Of a stretch of DNA of 64,000 nt, positions 38,578-47,874 are shown in pieces. The notes under the pieces were generated by a model that was not told where the DNA came from, did not search any database, and saw only the letters and a program-made list of their open reading frames with translations. The stretch's first letter is position 1. Each line of letters begins with the position of its first letter. Both the position numbers and the translations under genes were made by a program. Source of the DNA: Paenibacillus taichungensis (GTDB lineage: Bacteria; Bacillota; Bacilli; Paenibacillales; Paenibacillaceae); contig NZ_JABMCC010000085.1 of NCBI RefSeq assembly GCF_013359905.1, positions 21,939 to 85,938 of the forward strand, given 5' to 3'.

Positions 38578-39483
38578 TTACAATTCCCCACGTTTAAAGC
38601 CTTCGCCCAGTACTTCATGCGCATTGCTAATAATGACAAAAGCCCCCGGGTCCACGGACCGAATCAAAGCTTTCAGTCTAGGCACCTCATTCTGTCCGAC
38701 AACCACCATCAGTACAGTGCGCTGATCGTCGGTGTAACCACCTTTTGCCTCCAGCTTCGTCAGTCCGCGATCCAGATCATCCAGAATCACCTTCGTAATC
38801 GGTTCGGTCTGGTTGGAAATAATATAAGCTACCTTTGAGTTACCAAGCCCCATCTCGACGGCATCAATGACTTTACCGGTAACGTATAAACCGATCAGAG
38901 CAAAGAGTGACTGTTCCAATGACAATACAAAAGCAGCCATAATAATGACCGTTGCATCCATCATCACAACGCAAAGAGAGTAACTCAGTCCGCTATATTT
39001 TTGTACGATCCTGGCCAGAATGCTCATGCCCCCTGTTGAACCTCTACCTCGATATACGATTCCAATCCCGAGACCAACCCCAATTCCTCCATAGAGTGAA
39101 CCAAGTAGCGGATTCGTTGTTGGAATGGCCCAGTCTTTCGTGAGGTATACAAACAGTGGCAGTACAATACTGCCGAGTACAGAACGTATTCCATACTCCT
39201 TGCCAATCAGGAGAAAACCCGCGATCAGAAGCGGAATATTAATAGCCCACTGGGTGTATGCCGGCTCAAGCCCCAGCCAATGTTTGCCCAATATCGATAA
39301 CCCGGATACCCCACCTGAAGCAATCTGGTTCGGAAGTAAAAATAAATTAAAGGCCACGGCAATCAAAAACGAACCTAAAATAATGGATACGGTATCTACA
39401 ACGTTTCTCCATGGGCCGTTCAGGGGAATGAGCGTGGTTAGCCTCTTCTTGCGGTTATTGTGTAACGGTTGTTGCTGTTGCAT
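38578..39483 (-). CDS. YitT-family (DUF161/DUF2179) membrane protein, YvjA-like
   Basis: The 301-residue protein has five or six membrane helices (about 30-210) with the family stretch NQIASGGVSGLSIL, and a C-terminal cytoplasmic DUF2179 domain (about 215-295) with KGGYTDDQRTVLMVVV and DPGAFVIISNAHEVLGEGF. In B. subtilis yvjA of this family is also next to prfB, supporting synteny. Function is unknown; several relatives are linked to small-molecule transport. AAGGAG lies 11 bases upstream of the ATG. A terminator separates it from prfB. Confidence 0.85.
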   Translation of the reverse strand: MQQQQPLHNNRKKRLTTLIPLNGPWRNVVDTVSIILGSFLIAVAFNLFLLPNQIASGGVSGLSILGKHWLGLEPAYTQWAINIPLLIAGFLLIGKEYGIRSVLGSIVLPLFVYLTKDWAIPTTNPLLGSLYGGIGVGLGIGIVYRGRGSTGGMSILARIVQKYSGLSYSLCVVMMDATVIIMAAFVLSLEQSLFALIGLYVTGKVIDAVEMGLGNSKVAYIISNQTEPITKVILDDLDRGLTKLEAKGGYTDDQRTVLMVVVGQNEVPRLKALIRSVDPGAFVIISNAHEVLGEGFKRGEL

Positions 39484-39515
39484 GTCATCTTGCTCTCCTT
39501 TTTTGTATATATGCT

Positions 39516-39580
39516 CAAAAAAAAGCCCCTGTATACACCCAGCATACGCCTACACGTATCGGGTCTATACAGGAACTTTT
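39516..39580 (-). terminator. Terminator of prfB
   Basis: CCTGTATA and TATACAGG form the upper stem, with a second inner pairing GATACG/CGTATG; the minus strand ends in about eight T. Confidence 0.8.
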
Positions 39581-39582
39581 GA

Positions 39583-40696
39583 TTAATCGGTATCTACTTT
39601 AATCTGGCTGCGCAAATAACCATCGATGAATCCATCGAGGTCGCCATCCATTACTGCTCCTGTGTTTCCAGTCTCCACGCTCGTACGGTGATCCTTTACC
39701 ATACTATAGGGATGGAACACATAGGACCGAATCTGGCTACCCCACGCAATATCCGACTGTTCTCCTCGGATTTCGTCCAGCTGTTGTTTTTGTTCTTCAA
39801 TTTTACGTTCATACAATTTGGAACGAAGCATCGTCATCGCTCGCTCACGGTTTTTAATCTGTGACCGTTCGTTCTGACACGTTACAACCACACCTGTTGG
39901 AAGGTGAGTAATCCGTACAGCTGAGTCGGTGGTATTGATATGCTGTCCACCCGCGCCGCTCGCACGGTACGTATCGATCTTGAGATCTTCTGTTCGAATA
40001 TCCAATTCAATCGTGTCATCAATCTCAGGAACCACGTCACAGGATACGAAGGAAGTATGTCTGCGTCCTGAGGAGTCAAAAGGTGAGATTCGCACCAATC
40101 GGTGGACACCCTTCTCGGCTTTCAGATACCCATAAGCATTGTGCCCCTTGATGGATAGCGTGACACTCTTGATTCCTGCTTCATCTCCTGCCAGATAATC
40201 CAGCACCTCAACCTTGAAGCCACGTTTCTCGGCCCAGCGTGTATACATCCGCATCAGCATCTGTCCCCAGTCCTGTGACTCGGTACCACCAGCTCCCGGG
40301 TGAAGCTCTAGAATCGCATTCATCTTGTCATACGGCTGATTCAGGAGAAGTTGGAGCTCGAACTCTTCTACCTTGCTCACGATGGCTGTCACGCTGTTGC
40401 CGATCTCCACAGCCAGATCATCATCGCCTTCTTCGTCAGCCAGTTCTGCCATCATGACCGCATCATCATAATCCTGCTGCAGCTTGGTGTATTGATCCAC
40501 AGATCCCTTCACCGCGTTCAGCTCGGCGATTAAGGATTGTGCCTTATCATTATCATCCCAGAAATCCGGGGCGGACATTTTCACTTCGAAGTTCTCAATC
40601 ATCTCTTGCTTAAGATCTAAGTCAAAGAGACCCCCTAAGATTTGTTAGTTTCTTGCCTATTTCACGCAGGTCCTGCTTCACGCTTGGATCGATCAT
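39583..40696 (-). CDS. prfB: Peptide chain release factor 2, programmed +1 frameshift
   Basis: RF2 terminates translation at UGA and UAA. It is encoded in two frames: 24 codons from ATG 40696 (GAGGA seven bases upstream; protein [10 protein letters not shown]) end at an in-frame TGA (40622-40624), and the remainder is read after skipping base 40624, starting GAC TTA GAT. The full product is about 370 residues. The release-factor GGQ loop is [20 protein letters not shown] and the stop-recognition region includes the SPF motif [14 protein letters not shown]. Codon recognition of its own UGA is the classic autoregulation. The part beginning MIENFEVK at 40602 is only the C-terminal 339 residues. 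Confidence 0.96.
40622..40636 (-). promoter_or_regulatory. RF2 programmed frameshift site
   Basis: The minus strand reads AGGGGG (40631-40636), three bases, then CTTTGA (40622-40627): an internal Shine-Dalgarno, the slippery CUU and the UGA stop, in the same arrangement as in E. coli and Bacillus. Confidence 0.96.
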
Positions 40697-40950
40697 GTGC
40701 AATTCCTCTTTTCATTAAGATAAGCTCCCCGCATCCAGGGCATTCCTCCAGATCAAGTATCCGATGCTTCACCTTGGAGTCTAGGTTACCTTTATGTCGG
40801 CAATCCTCTTCTCCATGATCTTGGTCACATAGTTATAACTATGCACCAATTACAGGTTATGCATCCTTCACTTGATCATTTGGAATACCCGGCTGCAAGG
40901 AGCCGTTCATGTCATTCTATTTAAGTTGATCAAACATTCGTTACACCTTA

Positions 40951-41084
40951 CCACTCCGATTGCAGTAGCATCTTCCGATCGCTCTTATCCCCAGATTTCC
41001 TTAATTCCCTTTCACAAGGGGGAAAATCCGGTGATAAATGCGAACGCGTTGCTTCTCCAGATTGCTTCTGCACTCTCCGTTATG
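40951..41084 (+). repeat. Palindromic intergenic element, copy 3 (secA-prfB gap)
   Basis: It has the same left edge (CCACTCCGATTGCAG), core and right edge (GCTTCTCCAGATTGCTTCTG, CCGTTATG) as copy 1. The stem, 40985-41000 against 41021-41037, is decayed: two mismatches and a bulge. The gap 40697-41139 shows nothing else apart from the 5' leader of prfB. Confidence 0.78.
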
Positions 41085-41139
41085 GTGTAAAAAATTCAGA
41101 TCCAACTTATACACAGGGTAATATAAGAGAGTCGTTTAA

Positions 41140-43644
41140 CTACTCTTGACCGTGGCAGTGTTTAAACTTTTTGCCGCTGCCACATGGACAAGCATCGTTG
41201 CGTCCGATTTGGTCAGACACTTTTACCGGACGTTTCTCCGTAGGCTCGCCGCTTGTCGAGATCTGGCTTTCGTCAACAACCGCTTGACGCTCCTGATTGC
41301 TCTCGATTTGTGCTCTCATCACATAGGTTGCCACTTCTTCCTGAATCGAAGCGATCATCTGATGGAACATTTCGAAGCCTTCAAACTGGTACTCACGCAG
41401 TGGATCTGTACCGCCGTAGGCACGAAGGTGGATACCTTGACGCAATTGATCCATCGCATCAATATGATCCATCCATTTGCTATCTACTGCGCGAAGCACA
41501 ACCACTTTCTCGAACTCACGAACCATCTCTTCACCGATTCGCTCTTCTCGTGCATTGTACTTGTTCTGAACTTTCTCAAACAGGTAGTCGATAATCTCTT
41601 CTGCTTCTTTGCCCCACAGATCATCTTTCGTTACAGAGCCTTCATCCAGCAATTTGCTGTTCATGTAGTCGGCAACTTCCTGCAGTTCCCAGTTTTCCGG
41701 AATGTCATCACTGCAATGAGCTTCTACAATACGTTCAATGGAAGGCTTGATCATATCCATAACGATTTGTTTGATATTCTCGGACTCAAGCACCTCGCGG
41801 CGCTGTTTATATATAATTTCACGTTGTTGGTTCATGACATCATCATATTGGAGAACGACTTTACGTACGTCAAAGTTATTACCTTCAACCCGTTTTTGTG
41901 CCGACTCTACAGCACGGGTAATCATCCGGCTCTCAATCGGTTGGTCTTCTTCAAAACCAAGACGCTCCATCATGTTCAGTACATTGTCTGCACCGAAACG
42001 TCTCATCAGCTCATCACCCAGTGACAGGTAGAACTGTGTAGAACCAGGGTCACCCTGACGTCCTGCACGTCCACGCAGCTGGTTATCAATTCGGCGGGAT
42101 TCGTGACGCTCTGTACCGATGATATGAAGGCCGCCAACTTCAGCTACACCTTCGCCCAGGATAATATCCGTACCCCGTCCAGCCATGTTGGTTGCAATCG
42201 TTACTGCACCGGCTTGTCCAGCTCCTGTGATGATCTCCGCTTCTTCAGCGTGATATTTGGCGTTCAATACCTGGTGACGAACACCACGGCGTTTCAGCAT
42301 ATCAGAAATTCGCTCGGAGTTTTCGATGGAGACTGTACCAACCAGAACCGGTTGGTTCTTGCTGTGACGTGCCACGATTTCTTCCACAACCGCGTTGAAC
42401 TTGCCATCGATGCTCTTGTACACCACATCAGCCATATCATCCCGTTTGTTTGGACGGTTGGTTGGGATCTGCAATACTTCGAGACCGTAGATTTTTTTGA
42501 ATTCTTCTTCCTCGGTCTTCGCTGTACCTGTCATTCCCGCAAGCTTACGGTACATCCGGAAATAGTTCTGGAATGTAATCGTAGCAAGTGTCATGCTCTC
42601 GTTCTGTACTTCAATACCTTCTTTGGCTTCAATCGCTTGGTGCAATCCATCGCTATAACGACGTCCTGCCATCAAACGGCCTGTGAACTCATCGACGATC
42701 AGTACTTCTTCATCACTCACCACATAATCGACGTCACGACGCATGATTACGTTAGCTTTCAGTCCCTGTACGATGTGATGGTTAAGCGTAACATTGGCAT
42801 GATCATACAAGTTTTCGATACCAAATGCTTTCTCAGCTTTCGCTACACCAGCTTCTGTCAGCGCTACGGATTTCACCTTGATGTCCACCGTAAAGTCTTC
42901 TTCTGGAACCAGACGTTTCACGAAACGGTCAGCTGCATAGTACAGATCTGTCGATTTCTGAGCTTGTCCGGAAATGATCAGAGGTGTACGTGCCTCATCG
43001 ACCAGAATGGAGTCCACTTCATCAATGATACAGAAGAACAATGGACGTTGTACCATCTGCTCTTTGTACAACACCATGTTGTCACGCAGATAGTCAAAGC
43101 CAAATTCATTATTCGTACCGTACGTAATATCACATGCATAAGCATGTTGTTTCAAAGCATGGTCCATACCGCTCAGGTTAACCCCTACCGTCATGCCCAT
43201 GAATTCATAAATTTGTCCCATTTCCTGGCTATCCCGTTGAGCCAAATAATCATTGACCGTTACCACGTGTACACCTTTGGACATCAATGCATTCAGGTAT
43301 ACCGGGAGTGTTCCTACCAGTGTCTTACCTTCACCCGTTTTCATCTCTGAAATCCGGCCTTCATGAAGGGCAATGCCTCCGAGCATCTGTACGTCATAGT
43401 GACGTTTGCCCAGTACACGGCGAGATGCCTCACGTACGGTTGCAAATGCTTCAGGAAGAAGTTCATCTGTTGTTTCTCCCTTTTCAATGCGGGCACGGAA
43501 TTCCTCCGTTTTGGATTTCAGTTGTTCATCAGACAGAGCCTGAAATTGTGGTTCCAGTTTATTGATCACATCGACTGTCTTCATCAGACGTTTAACATCA
43601 CGTTCGTTCATGTCGCCGAAGATCTTTTTGACAAGTCCTAGCAT
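41140..43644 (-). CDS. secA: Preprotein translocase ATPase SecA
   Basis: SecA (834 residues) drives proteins through SecYEG. Visible marks are Walker [11 protein letters not shown] (about 101-110), the preprotein-binding region after [32 protein letters not shown] (about 207-225), helicase motif [10 protein letters not shown] (near 525) and the C-terminal zinc SecB-binding tail [14 protein letters not shown]. Length is typical for Firmicutes. GAAAGGGG lies six bases before the ATG. A long structured leader may precede it. Located between prfB and hpf as in B. subtilis. Confidence 0.98.
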   Translation of the reverse strand: MLGLVKKIFGDMNERDVKRLMKTVDVINKLEPQFQALSDEQLKSKTEEFRARIEKGETTDELLPEAFATVREASRRVLGKRHYDVQMLGGIALHEGRISEMKTGEGKTLVGTLPVYLNALMSKGVHVVTVNDYLAQRDSQEMGQIYEFMGMTVGVNLSGMDHALKQHAYACDITYGTNNEFGFDYLRDNMVLYKEQMVQRPLFFCIIDEVDSILVDEARTPLIISGQAQKSTDLYYAADRFVKRLVPEEDFTVDIKVKSVALTEAGVAKAEKAFGIENLYDHANVTLNHHIVQGLKANVIMRRDVDYVVSDEEVLIVDEFTGRLMAGRRYSDGLHQAIEAKEGIEVQNESMTLATITFQNYFRMYRKLAGMTGTAKTEEEEFKKIYGLEVLQIPTNRPNKRDDMADVVYKSIDGKFNAVVEEIVARHSKNQPVLVGTVSIENSERISDMLKRRGVRHQVLNAKYHAEEAEIITGAGQAGAVTIATNMAGRGTDIILGEGVAEVGGLHIIGTERHESRRIDNQLRGRAGRQGDPGSTQFYLSLGDELMRRFGADNVLNMMERLGFEEDQPIESRMITRAVESAQKRVEGNNFDVRKVVLQYDDVMNQQREIIYKQRREVLESENIKQIVMDMIKPSIERIVEAHCSDDIPENWELQEVADYMNSKLLDEGSVTKDDLWGKEAEEIIDYLFEKVQNKYNAREERIGEEMVREFEKVVVLRAVDSKWMDHIDAMDQLRQGIHLRAYGGTDPLREYQFEGFEMFHQMIASIQEEVATYVMRAQIESNQERQAVVDESQISTSGEPTEKRPVKVSDQIGRNDACPCGSGKKFKHCHGQE

Positions 43645-43802
43645 GGTATACCCCTTTCGTGCAAAACAGAATAGACCCCCTGCTGCCGCCGCGCGACACC
43701 ATCGGATGGATATGTATCCACTTGCCCGGGGGTGACAAACGATATAAAAAATAATATAAATGAATCAACTCCAGGCTTGCCAAGGTTCCTCATGAAGCTG
43801 AT

Positions 43803-43848
43803 TCGGTATTCAACCGGATCCGGTTATTAGAAATAAGCCGAATACCGA
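43803..43848. other. Multi-stem inverted repeat in the secA leader
   Basis: TCGGTATTC (43803-43811) pairs with GAATACCGA (43840-43848). Between them lies the 14-bp perfect palindrome AACCGGATCCGGTT (43812-43825), whose GGTT can alternatively pair in GGTTATT-AGA-AATAAGCC. No T-run follows. Confidence 0.5.
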
Positions 43849-43947
43849 GCCTTATGAATCATGTTCATGGTGCTGTGCCTGTCATTGATTATGATTAGCG
43901 ATCATTCGTTGACAATTCCTCATCAGGACAATGATTCTCTTGCATAA

Positions 43948-43976
43948 ATTGTAACAGTTTGTAAGGGTCGCCGCAA
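43948..43976 (-). promoter_or_regulatory. Candidate secA promoter, about 300 bases upstream of the gene
   Basis: TTGCGG (43971-43976), 17 bases, TACAAT (43948-43953) preceded by TGT, giving an extended -10. A closer but weaker candidate (TTGATT, 16 bases, TATATC) lies near 43742-43769. The rest of the gap 43977-44302 shows no convincing gene. Confidence 0.4.
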
Positions 43977-44302
43977 CACGCCACGGCACACTTCTTTGAA
44001 CTTCTGAAGCCTCTCCGATGGAGTTTAAGTGCAAAAAATCATAGTCGTTAGCGGAAGCCCTTGATTCTATCGTTTCATTTTCCAGTTAGATAAGGCATGT
44101 TAACGAATTTTGGTGGTAAATTTGGATGAAAATCTCAATATAGAGAAAAAGAATACATCTTTAACGACTTCTCCGCAAGCACTGAAAATTTTGCCTTCAC
44201 TTTGCACGGATTGGTCTCATTCCTACTATCTATTAGACGCAGTAACATGGAAAATAGTTTCACAATCTTGCTTCAGCGACTTTTTCCAGCCCATCCACGC
44301 AC

Positions 44303-44338
44303 AAAAGAGCCCCATCCCATAAAGGATGGAGGCTCTTG
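44303..44338 (-). terminator. Terminator of hpf
   Basis: On the minus strand AAGAGCCTCCATCC pairs with GGATGGGGCTCTT over a 6-base loop, then TTTTG. Confidence 0.8.
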
Positions 44339-44424
44339 TTAGTTTAATCCAATACAGGAATCCAAAGTATCCCTGTCTTCATTCGTTATCATTAAGGAAT
44401 CATTTTTCATTTCAATTCATTGGT

Positions 44425-44988
44425 TCAACCTTGTTCAATCAAACCGTATTTACCATCGTTCCGTTTGTACACAACGCTGACTTCTTCGTTCTCAATGTTG
44501 GAGAATACGAAGAAATTGTGACCGACCATGTTCATTTGGAGGATAGCCTCTTCCACGTCCATTGGTTTCAACATAAACCGTTTCGTCCGCACCACTTCCA
44601 AGTCATCATCTTCGGTTTCCGTATCCAGTTCAGCGGTAGCCACTGTACCTGTTGGGTCTTCAACGAAGAGCGTTTTCAGGCTGCCTTCCTGACGGAACTT
44701 ACGGTTAATTTTCGTTTTGTGTTTACGGATCTGACGTTCCAGCTTGTCCACCACGGAGTCAATGGAAGCGTACATATCGTCGCTCTCATCCTCGGCGCGG
44801 AGCACAATGCCTTTCAAAGGGATCGTCACCTCTACTGTATGCAAGCCTCTCGTCGTGCTCAGGGTAACAGCACCGTCAGAGTTAAGGGGTGCATCGAAAT
44901 ACTTCTCGAGTCTACTCAACTTTTTGTCGACATAATCCTTCAAAGCATCGGTAACCTCGATTTGTTGACCTCGAATACTTAAATTCAT
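44425..44988 (-). CDS. hpf: Ribosome hibernation-promoting factor, long form
   Basis: The 187-residue protein (YvyD/HPF-long) dimerises 70S ribosomes into 100S particles during stationary phase or stress. The N-terminal beta-alpha RNA-binding domain is residues 1-105 (RGQQIEVTDALKDYVDKKL, then LERQIRKHKTKINRK). A linker leads to the C-terminal dimerisation domain (about 130-185: VVRTKRFMLKPMDVEEAILQ, HNFFVFSN). I start at ATG 44988 with GGAGG eight bases upstream, not the frame extending to 45015. A sigma-A promoter is close upstream; sigma-B or sigma-H elements, known in B. subtilis, were not identified. Confidence 0.95.
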   Translation of the reverse strand: MNLSIRGQQIEVTDALKDYVDKKLSRLEKYFDAPLNSDGAVTLSTTRGLHTVEVTIPLKGIVLRAEDESDDMYASIDSVVDKLERQIRKHKTKINRKFRQEGSLKTLFVEDPTGTVATAELDTETEDDDLEVVRTKRFMLKPMDVEEAILQMNMVGHNFFVFSNIENEEVSVVYKRNDGKYGLIEQG

Positions 44989-45018
44989 AGGGCACTCCTC
45001 CTTTTCCTTTGCCACTTC

Positions 45019-45048
45019 ATTATAACACGAATGTAAGCGCCATGTAAA
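45019..45048 (-). promoter_or_regulatory. Candidate hpf promoter
   Basis: TTTACA (45043-45048), 18 bases, TATAAT (45019-45024) on the minus strand. The remaining gap to 45313 is AT-rich and shows nothing further. Confidence 0.6.
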
Positions 45049-45313
45049 AACTCCCGGTGACCGAATAATGACATCTGTTCAAGCCACATCAGCCAACATA
45101 GGCTTACCGCCATATTTCGCGATATTTCACCATTTTGAGGCATAATCGTTAATTAACATGGATGGTCTTATTAGGCGCTTGATGATGTAATTAACCGTTT
45201 CCGAGCTCCTTCAATCTATTATGTAAAATGAATACAAACTATGTCTTGAATCTATCAAATTTATATGAATAATGTTCTATGGCTGATTCTCAAATTTCGA
45301 ATCTATTAAAACA

Positions 45314-45342
45314 AAAAAAGACCCCGGAAAAACCGGAGTCTG
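45314..45342 (-). terminator. Terminator of the cold-shock gene
   Basis: AGACTCCGG, loop TTTTT, CCGGGGTCT, then seven T on the minus strand. Confidence 0.88.
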
Positions 45343-45405
45343 ATGCTAGCGATAATTCAATTGGTAACCATCTAACCATATATGTAGGTCGGATTGTCCG
45401 GATGA

Positions 45406-45603
45406 TTATAATTTGATTACGTTAGCTGCTTGCGGTCCACGCGCGCCTTCGACGATGTCGAATTCTACGGATTGACCTTCTTCCAAAGTTTTGAATCCTT
45501 CGGATTGAATTGCGGAGAAATGTACGAATACGTCGCCGCCGTCTTCAGTTTCAATGAAACCGTAACCTTTTTCTGCGTTGAACCATTTTACTTTACCTTG
45601 CAT
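45406..45603 (-). CDS. Cold-shock protein, CspA/CspB family
   Basis: This 65-residue OB-fold protein binds single-stranded RNA and DNA and keeps mRNA unfolded. RNP1 is KGYGFIET (about 13-20) and RNP2 is VFVHFSAI (about 26-33). Size and sequence are typical of the family. It has its own strong promoter with a leader of about 60 bases and its own terminator, so it is monocistronic. Which Csp paralogue it is cannot be told. Confidence 0.96.
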   Translation of the reverse strand: MQGKVKWFNAEKGYGFIETEDGGDVFVHFSAIQSEGFKTLEEGQSVEFDIVEGARGPQAANVIKL

Positions 45604-45669
45604 GCACTAACATTCCCTTCGTCATCAAATGAAGTGAGGTTGTGTCAAAGACCCTTGCCCACAACTCAG

Positions 45670-45699
45670 ATAATACCATCCAAAGTTATCCATTGTCAA
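45670..45699 (-). promoter_or_regulatory. Promoter of the cold-shock gene
   Basis: Consensus TTGACA (45694-45699), 18 bases, TATTAT (45670-45675) on the minus strand. The plus-strand stretch from here to 45907 leads to the next gene without a clear promoter. Confidence 0.75.
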
Positions 45700-45907
45700 T
45701 TGGTAAAGTAAATGTTTTCTTGGAATTTTTTGTAGATTAATTGTAGGTTTTGTTGAATGGTGGAGGATTGTTAATATTGATGGTTGTTAGTCTAGTAATA
45801 TAGATTTATTTGGAATTACTCTACTGTGCGGATAACAGCAAAAATGATACAATTTATAAAGTTTCAAATTACATATTTTTACTACAATAGCCAGAGGAGA
45901 ATCAACG

Positions 45908-47050
45908 ATGATCTATTCAAAGTATTACAGAAAGCGGGGCTTACTAGCAATACTAATTTTAGCCAGTATCACATTATGCACATTACTAATGCTACCAACA
46001 ACTGCCGCTGCTAAAGAAAAACAAATCTCAGCCGATCAACTCAAAAGTAAAAGCCGTCTCTCCTTCACACTGCGGGATGCAAATCAAACGTCTTATACCG
46101 TTTATCTATTCGCGGATGACGAGCAGAAATATACCCTTACAGAGCCAAATGACTGGACAAACAATAAAACAGGTGACAAAAGTTATTCTGGAACGTATCG
46201 TGCAGCGATTCTAAAAAAAGGTGCCAAGTATGGAACCGTTCAAACCACGAAGTTACCTATCGAAACCATTATTTTGCCTCAGACCTGGAATTATACAATC
46301 CAAGGAAAAGAATCAGGAACACCTGACATGTTAATGCTTACAGATTGGGGGACTTCCAACTTCAATGAGGTGCACACTTATATAATCCGTTCTGGTGTGT
46401 TACAACCAATAAAATTCACAGACAATAAAGGCAAAAAGATTTCCGACACATACTGGGCTCTCAGAAAAAATGGCATCCGCAGTTTGTCAGGCTCAAGAGT
46501 ACAATTCAAATATTATAACAATATGCAGTTCAAGTATGCAGTCGATACATTCAAGCTAAATGTTAACAAGCTGGAGCTGCGTCTCAGCGATACCCGTTAT
46601 TGGGATCAATCATCTTGGCCAAACTCCGGAATGGGGGACCGTGCATATCTGGAAACTCTTAAGGCCGCTGCATCAAAGGGCAAGTTACCAGGTCGATCTG
46701 ATATTAAGATTGGAATGACGCTCAAGTCCGTGCAAAACAATCTAAATAAACCTAAGTCTCGTGGAAACGAGGAATGGGGAGCCTTTTATTATTACCCTCA
46801 ATTTGGCTTAGGCTTTGATTCATATATGCATGAACTTAATGCCAAGTCACGCATTGCCATTCTGCAACTATACAACGAGAAACAAAATCTTGCTCCACAA
46901 AATGTGCGGTTCTGGCTGGGTAAACCTTCTAATGAATATTATAACGAAGCGGTCGGCGGTTATGAAATGACCTACAGACTGGGGAAACATACATTAGTGT
47001 TTAATTATGAGGAAGAGGACGATTTAATCGATTTTACGAATATTTATTAG
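45908..47050 (+). CDS. Secreted protein of unknown function with DUF4309-like C-terminus
   Basis: The 380-residue protein has a signal peptide (about 1-35, ending TTAAA|KEK). The middle (40-260) has no motif I recognise. The C-terminal 120 residues (IKIGMTLKSVQNNLNKPKS, FYYYPQFGLGFD, FWLGKPSNEYYNEAVGGYE) resemble the DUF4309 domain found in many Paenibacillus surface proteins, a family without known role. GAGGAGAATCAACG precedes the ATG. It is a plus-strand single gene between the minus-strand csp and flagellar genes, probably a lineage-specific insertion, and ends at a strong terminator. Confidence 0.72.
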   Translation: MIYSKYYRKRGLLAILILASITLCTLLMLPTTAAAKEKQISADQLKSKSRLSFTLRDANQTSYTVYLFADDEQKYTLTEPNDWTNNKTGDKSYSGTYRAAILKKGAKYGTVQTTKLPIETIILPQTWNYTIQGKESGTPDMLMLTDWGTSNFNEVHTYIIRSGVLQPIKFTDNKGKKISDTYWALRKNGIRSLSGSRVQFKYYNNMQFKYAVDTFKLNVNKLELRLSDTRYWDQSSWPNSGMGDRAYLETLKAAASKGKLPGRSDIKIGMTLKSVQNNLNKPKSRGNEEWGAFYYYPQFGLGFDSYMHELNAKSRIAILQLYNEKQNLAPQNVRFWLGKPSNEYYNEAVGGYEMTYRLGKHTLVFNYEEEDDLIDFTNIY

Positions 47051-47066
47051 AAAATATTAGAAATGA

Positions 47067-47113
47067 AAAAAGGATGAAGAAATGTCCCGGCGGGTCTTTT
47101 CTTCATCCTTTTT
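47067..47113. terminator. Bidirectional terminator between the secreted protein gene and fliT
   Basis: AAAAAGGATGAAGAAA (47067-47082) and its exact complement (47098-47113) with CCCG/CGGG pairing in the loop. Confidence 0.88.
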
Positions 47114-47120
47114 TCACATT

Positions 47121-47456
47121 TTAATACCTTTTAGTATCCACAATAATGCTGTCAACTGCGTAAGACATCTCATATGCGCTCTTTTGTACCTTAGCCTGTT
47201 TGCGTTGAACGAGCCAATCTTTGGCTTCAGACTTTAAGCTACTCATCTTCATCAGAATTGCATGATCGTTCTCCATAATGCTCTTAAGCCGAGCTTGTTG
47301 AGATAGAGATACCTCACCTGAGTATTGTTGTAACATAGAATCAATAATGACCTGACGCTTATCCACGAATTGCTCCAATGTTTCTGAATCCACTTCTTCA
47401 ATGGTAAGTATAATATCATGTGTTAATTGTTCTAACTCTGTAATCAAATCATCCAT
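47121..47456 (-). CDS. fliT: FliT-like flagellar export chaperone
   Basis: The 111-residue, all-helical protein follows fliS and ends the flaG-fliD-fliS operon, the place of fliT. FliT binds FliD and delivers it to the export gate. The sequence is highly divergent, as usual for FliT, with no catalytic motif, so the call rests mostly on position and size. I start at ATG 47456, inside the fliS end (ATGGATGA overlap), with GGAG six bases upstream. Confidence 0.72.
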   Translation of the reverse strand: MDDLITELEQLTHDIILTIEEVDSETLEQFVDKRQVIIDSMLQQYSGEVSLSQQARLKSIMENDHAILMKMSSLKSEAKDWLVQRKQAKVQKSAYEMSYAVDSIIVDTKRY

Positions 47457-47844
47457 GAACGGCTCCAAGTTCAGATGAAGATACCATTTTACTTGCCTGG
47501 ACCCAGGTTTCCTTCAACTCTTTTAAATAACCCAAGGCTTCTTCAGCAGGTTCAGCATTCTTCTTCGTGTTGGCATCAATAAGAAGAAAATTAATATATT
47601 CGTACAGCGCATTAAGGTTCTCTGCAATATCAGCAGAGCGATCCAAAGTAACTGATAATTCACTTACAATGGTTTGCGCTTTCCCAAGGTTTAGACTAAC
47701 CTTCTGATAATCCTTGGCACCCAATCCGTCAATCGCTGTCCGTACAAAACGAATAGCTCCATCATACAACATAATCAACAACTGACCCGGTGAAGAAGTC
47801 TGAACGGACGACTGACGATATTGATCATATGGAGACTTAATCAT
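47449..47844 (-). CDS. fliS: Flagellin export chaperone FliS
   Basis: FliS (131 residues) binds the C-terminus of unfolded flagellin and prevents premature polymerisation. The motif SPGQLLIMLYDGAIRF (about 18-33) is diagnostic, followed by helices including LNLGKAQTIVSELSVTLD and ALYEYINFLL. In B. subtilis FliS also binds FliW competitively through flagellin, linking it to the CsrA switch encoded in this window. It follows fliD by 30 bases. Confidence 0.94.
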   Translation of the reverse strand: MIKSPYDQYRQSSVQTSSPGQLLIMLYDGAIRFVRTAIDGLGAKDYQKVSLNLGKAQTIVSELSVTLDRSADIAENLNALYEYINFLLIDANTKKNAEPAEEALGYLKELKETWVQASKMVSSSELGAVHG

Positions 47845-47874
47845 ATTTACACCCTTTCACTCTCAAGTAAAAAT

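Noticed and set aside
32641..41084. The palindromic elements as insertion sequences
   Set aside because: No transposase frame, target-site duplication or long terminal inverted repeats could be seen by eye; they are too short to be autonomous.
42103..43350. Plus-strand open frame of 415 codons opposite secA
   Set aside because: Antisense shadow of a highly conserved gene; no binding site and no protein-like motif. The same applies to the plus-strand frames opposite argD and argJ.
44110..44322. Possible 70-codon gene in the secA-hpf gap
   Set aside because: It starts with TTG without a ribosome binding site and has no recognisable composition; the region is better seen as untranslated.
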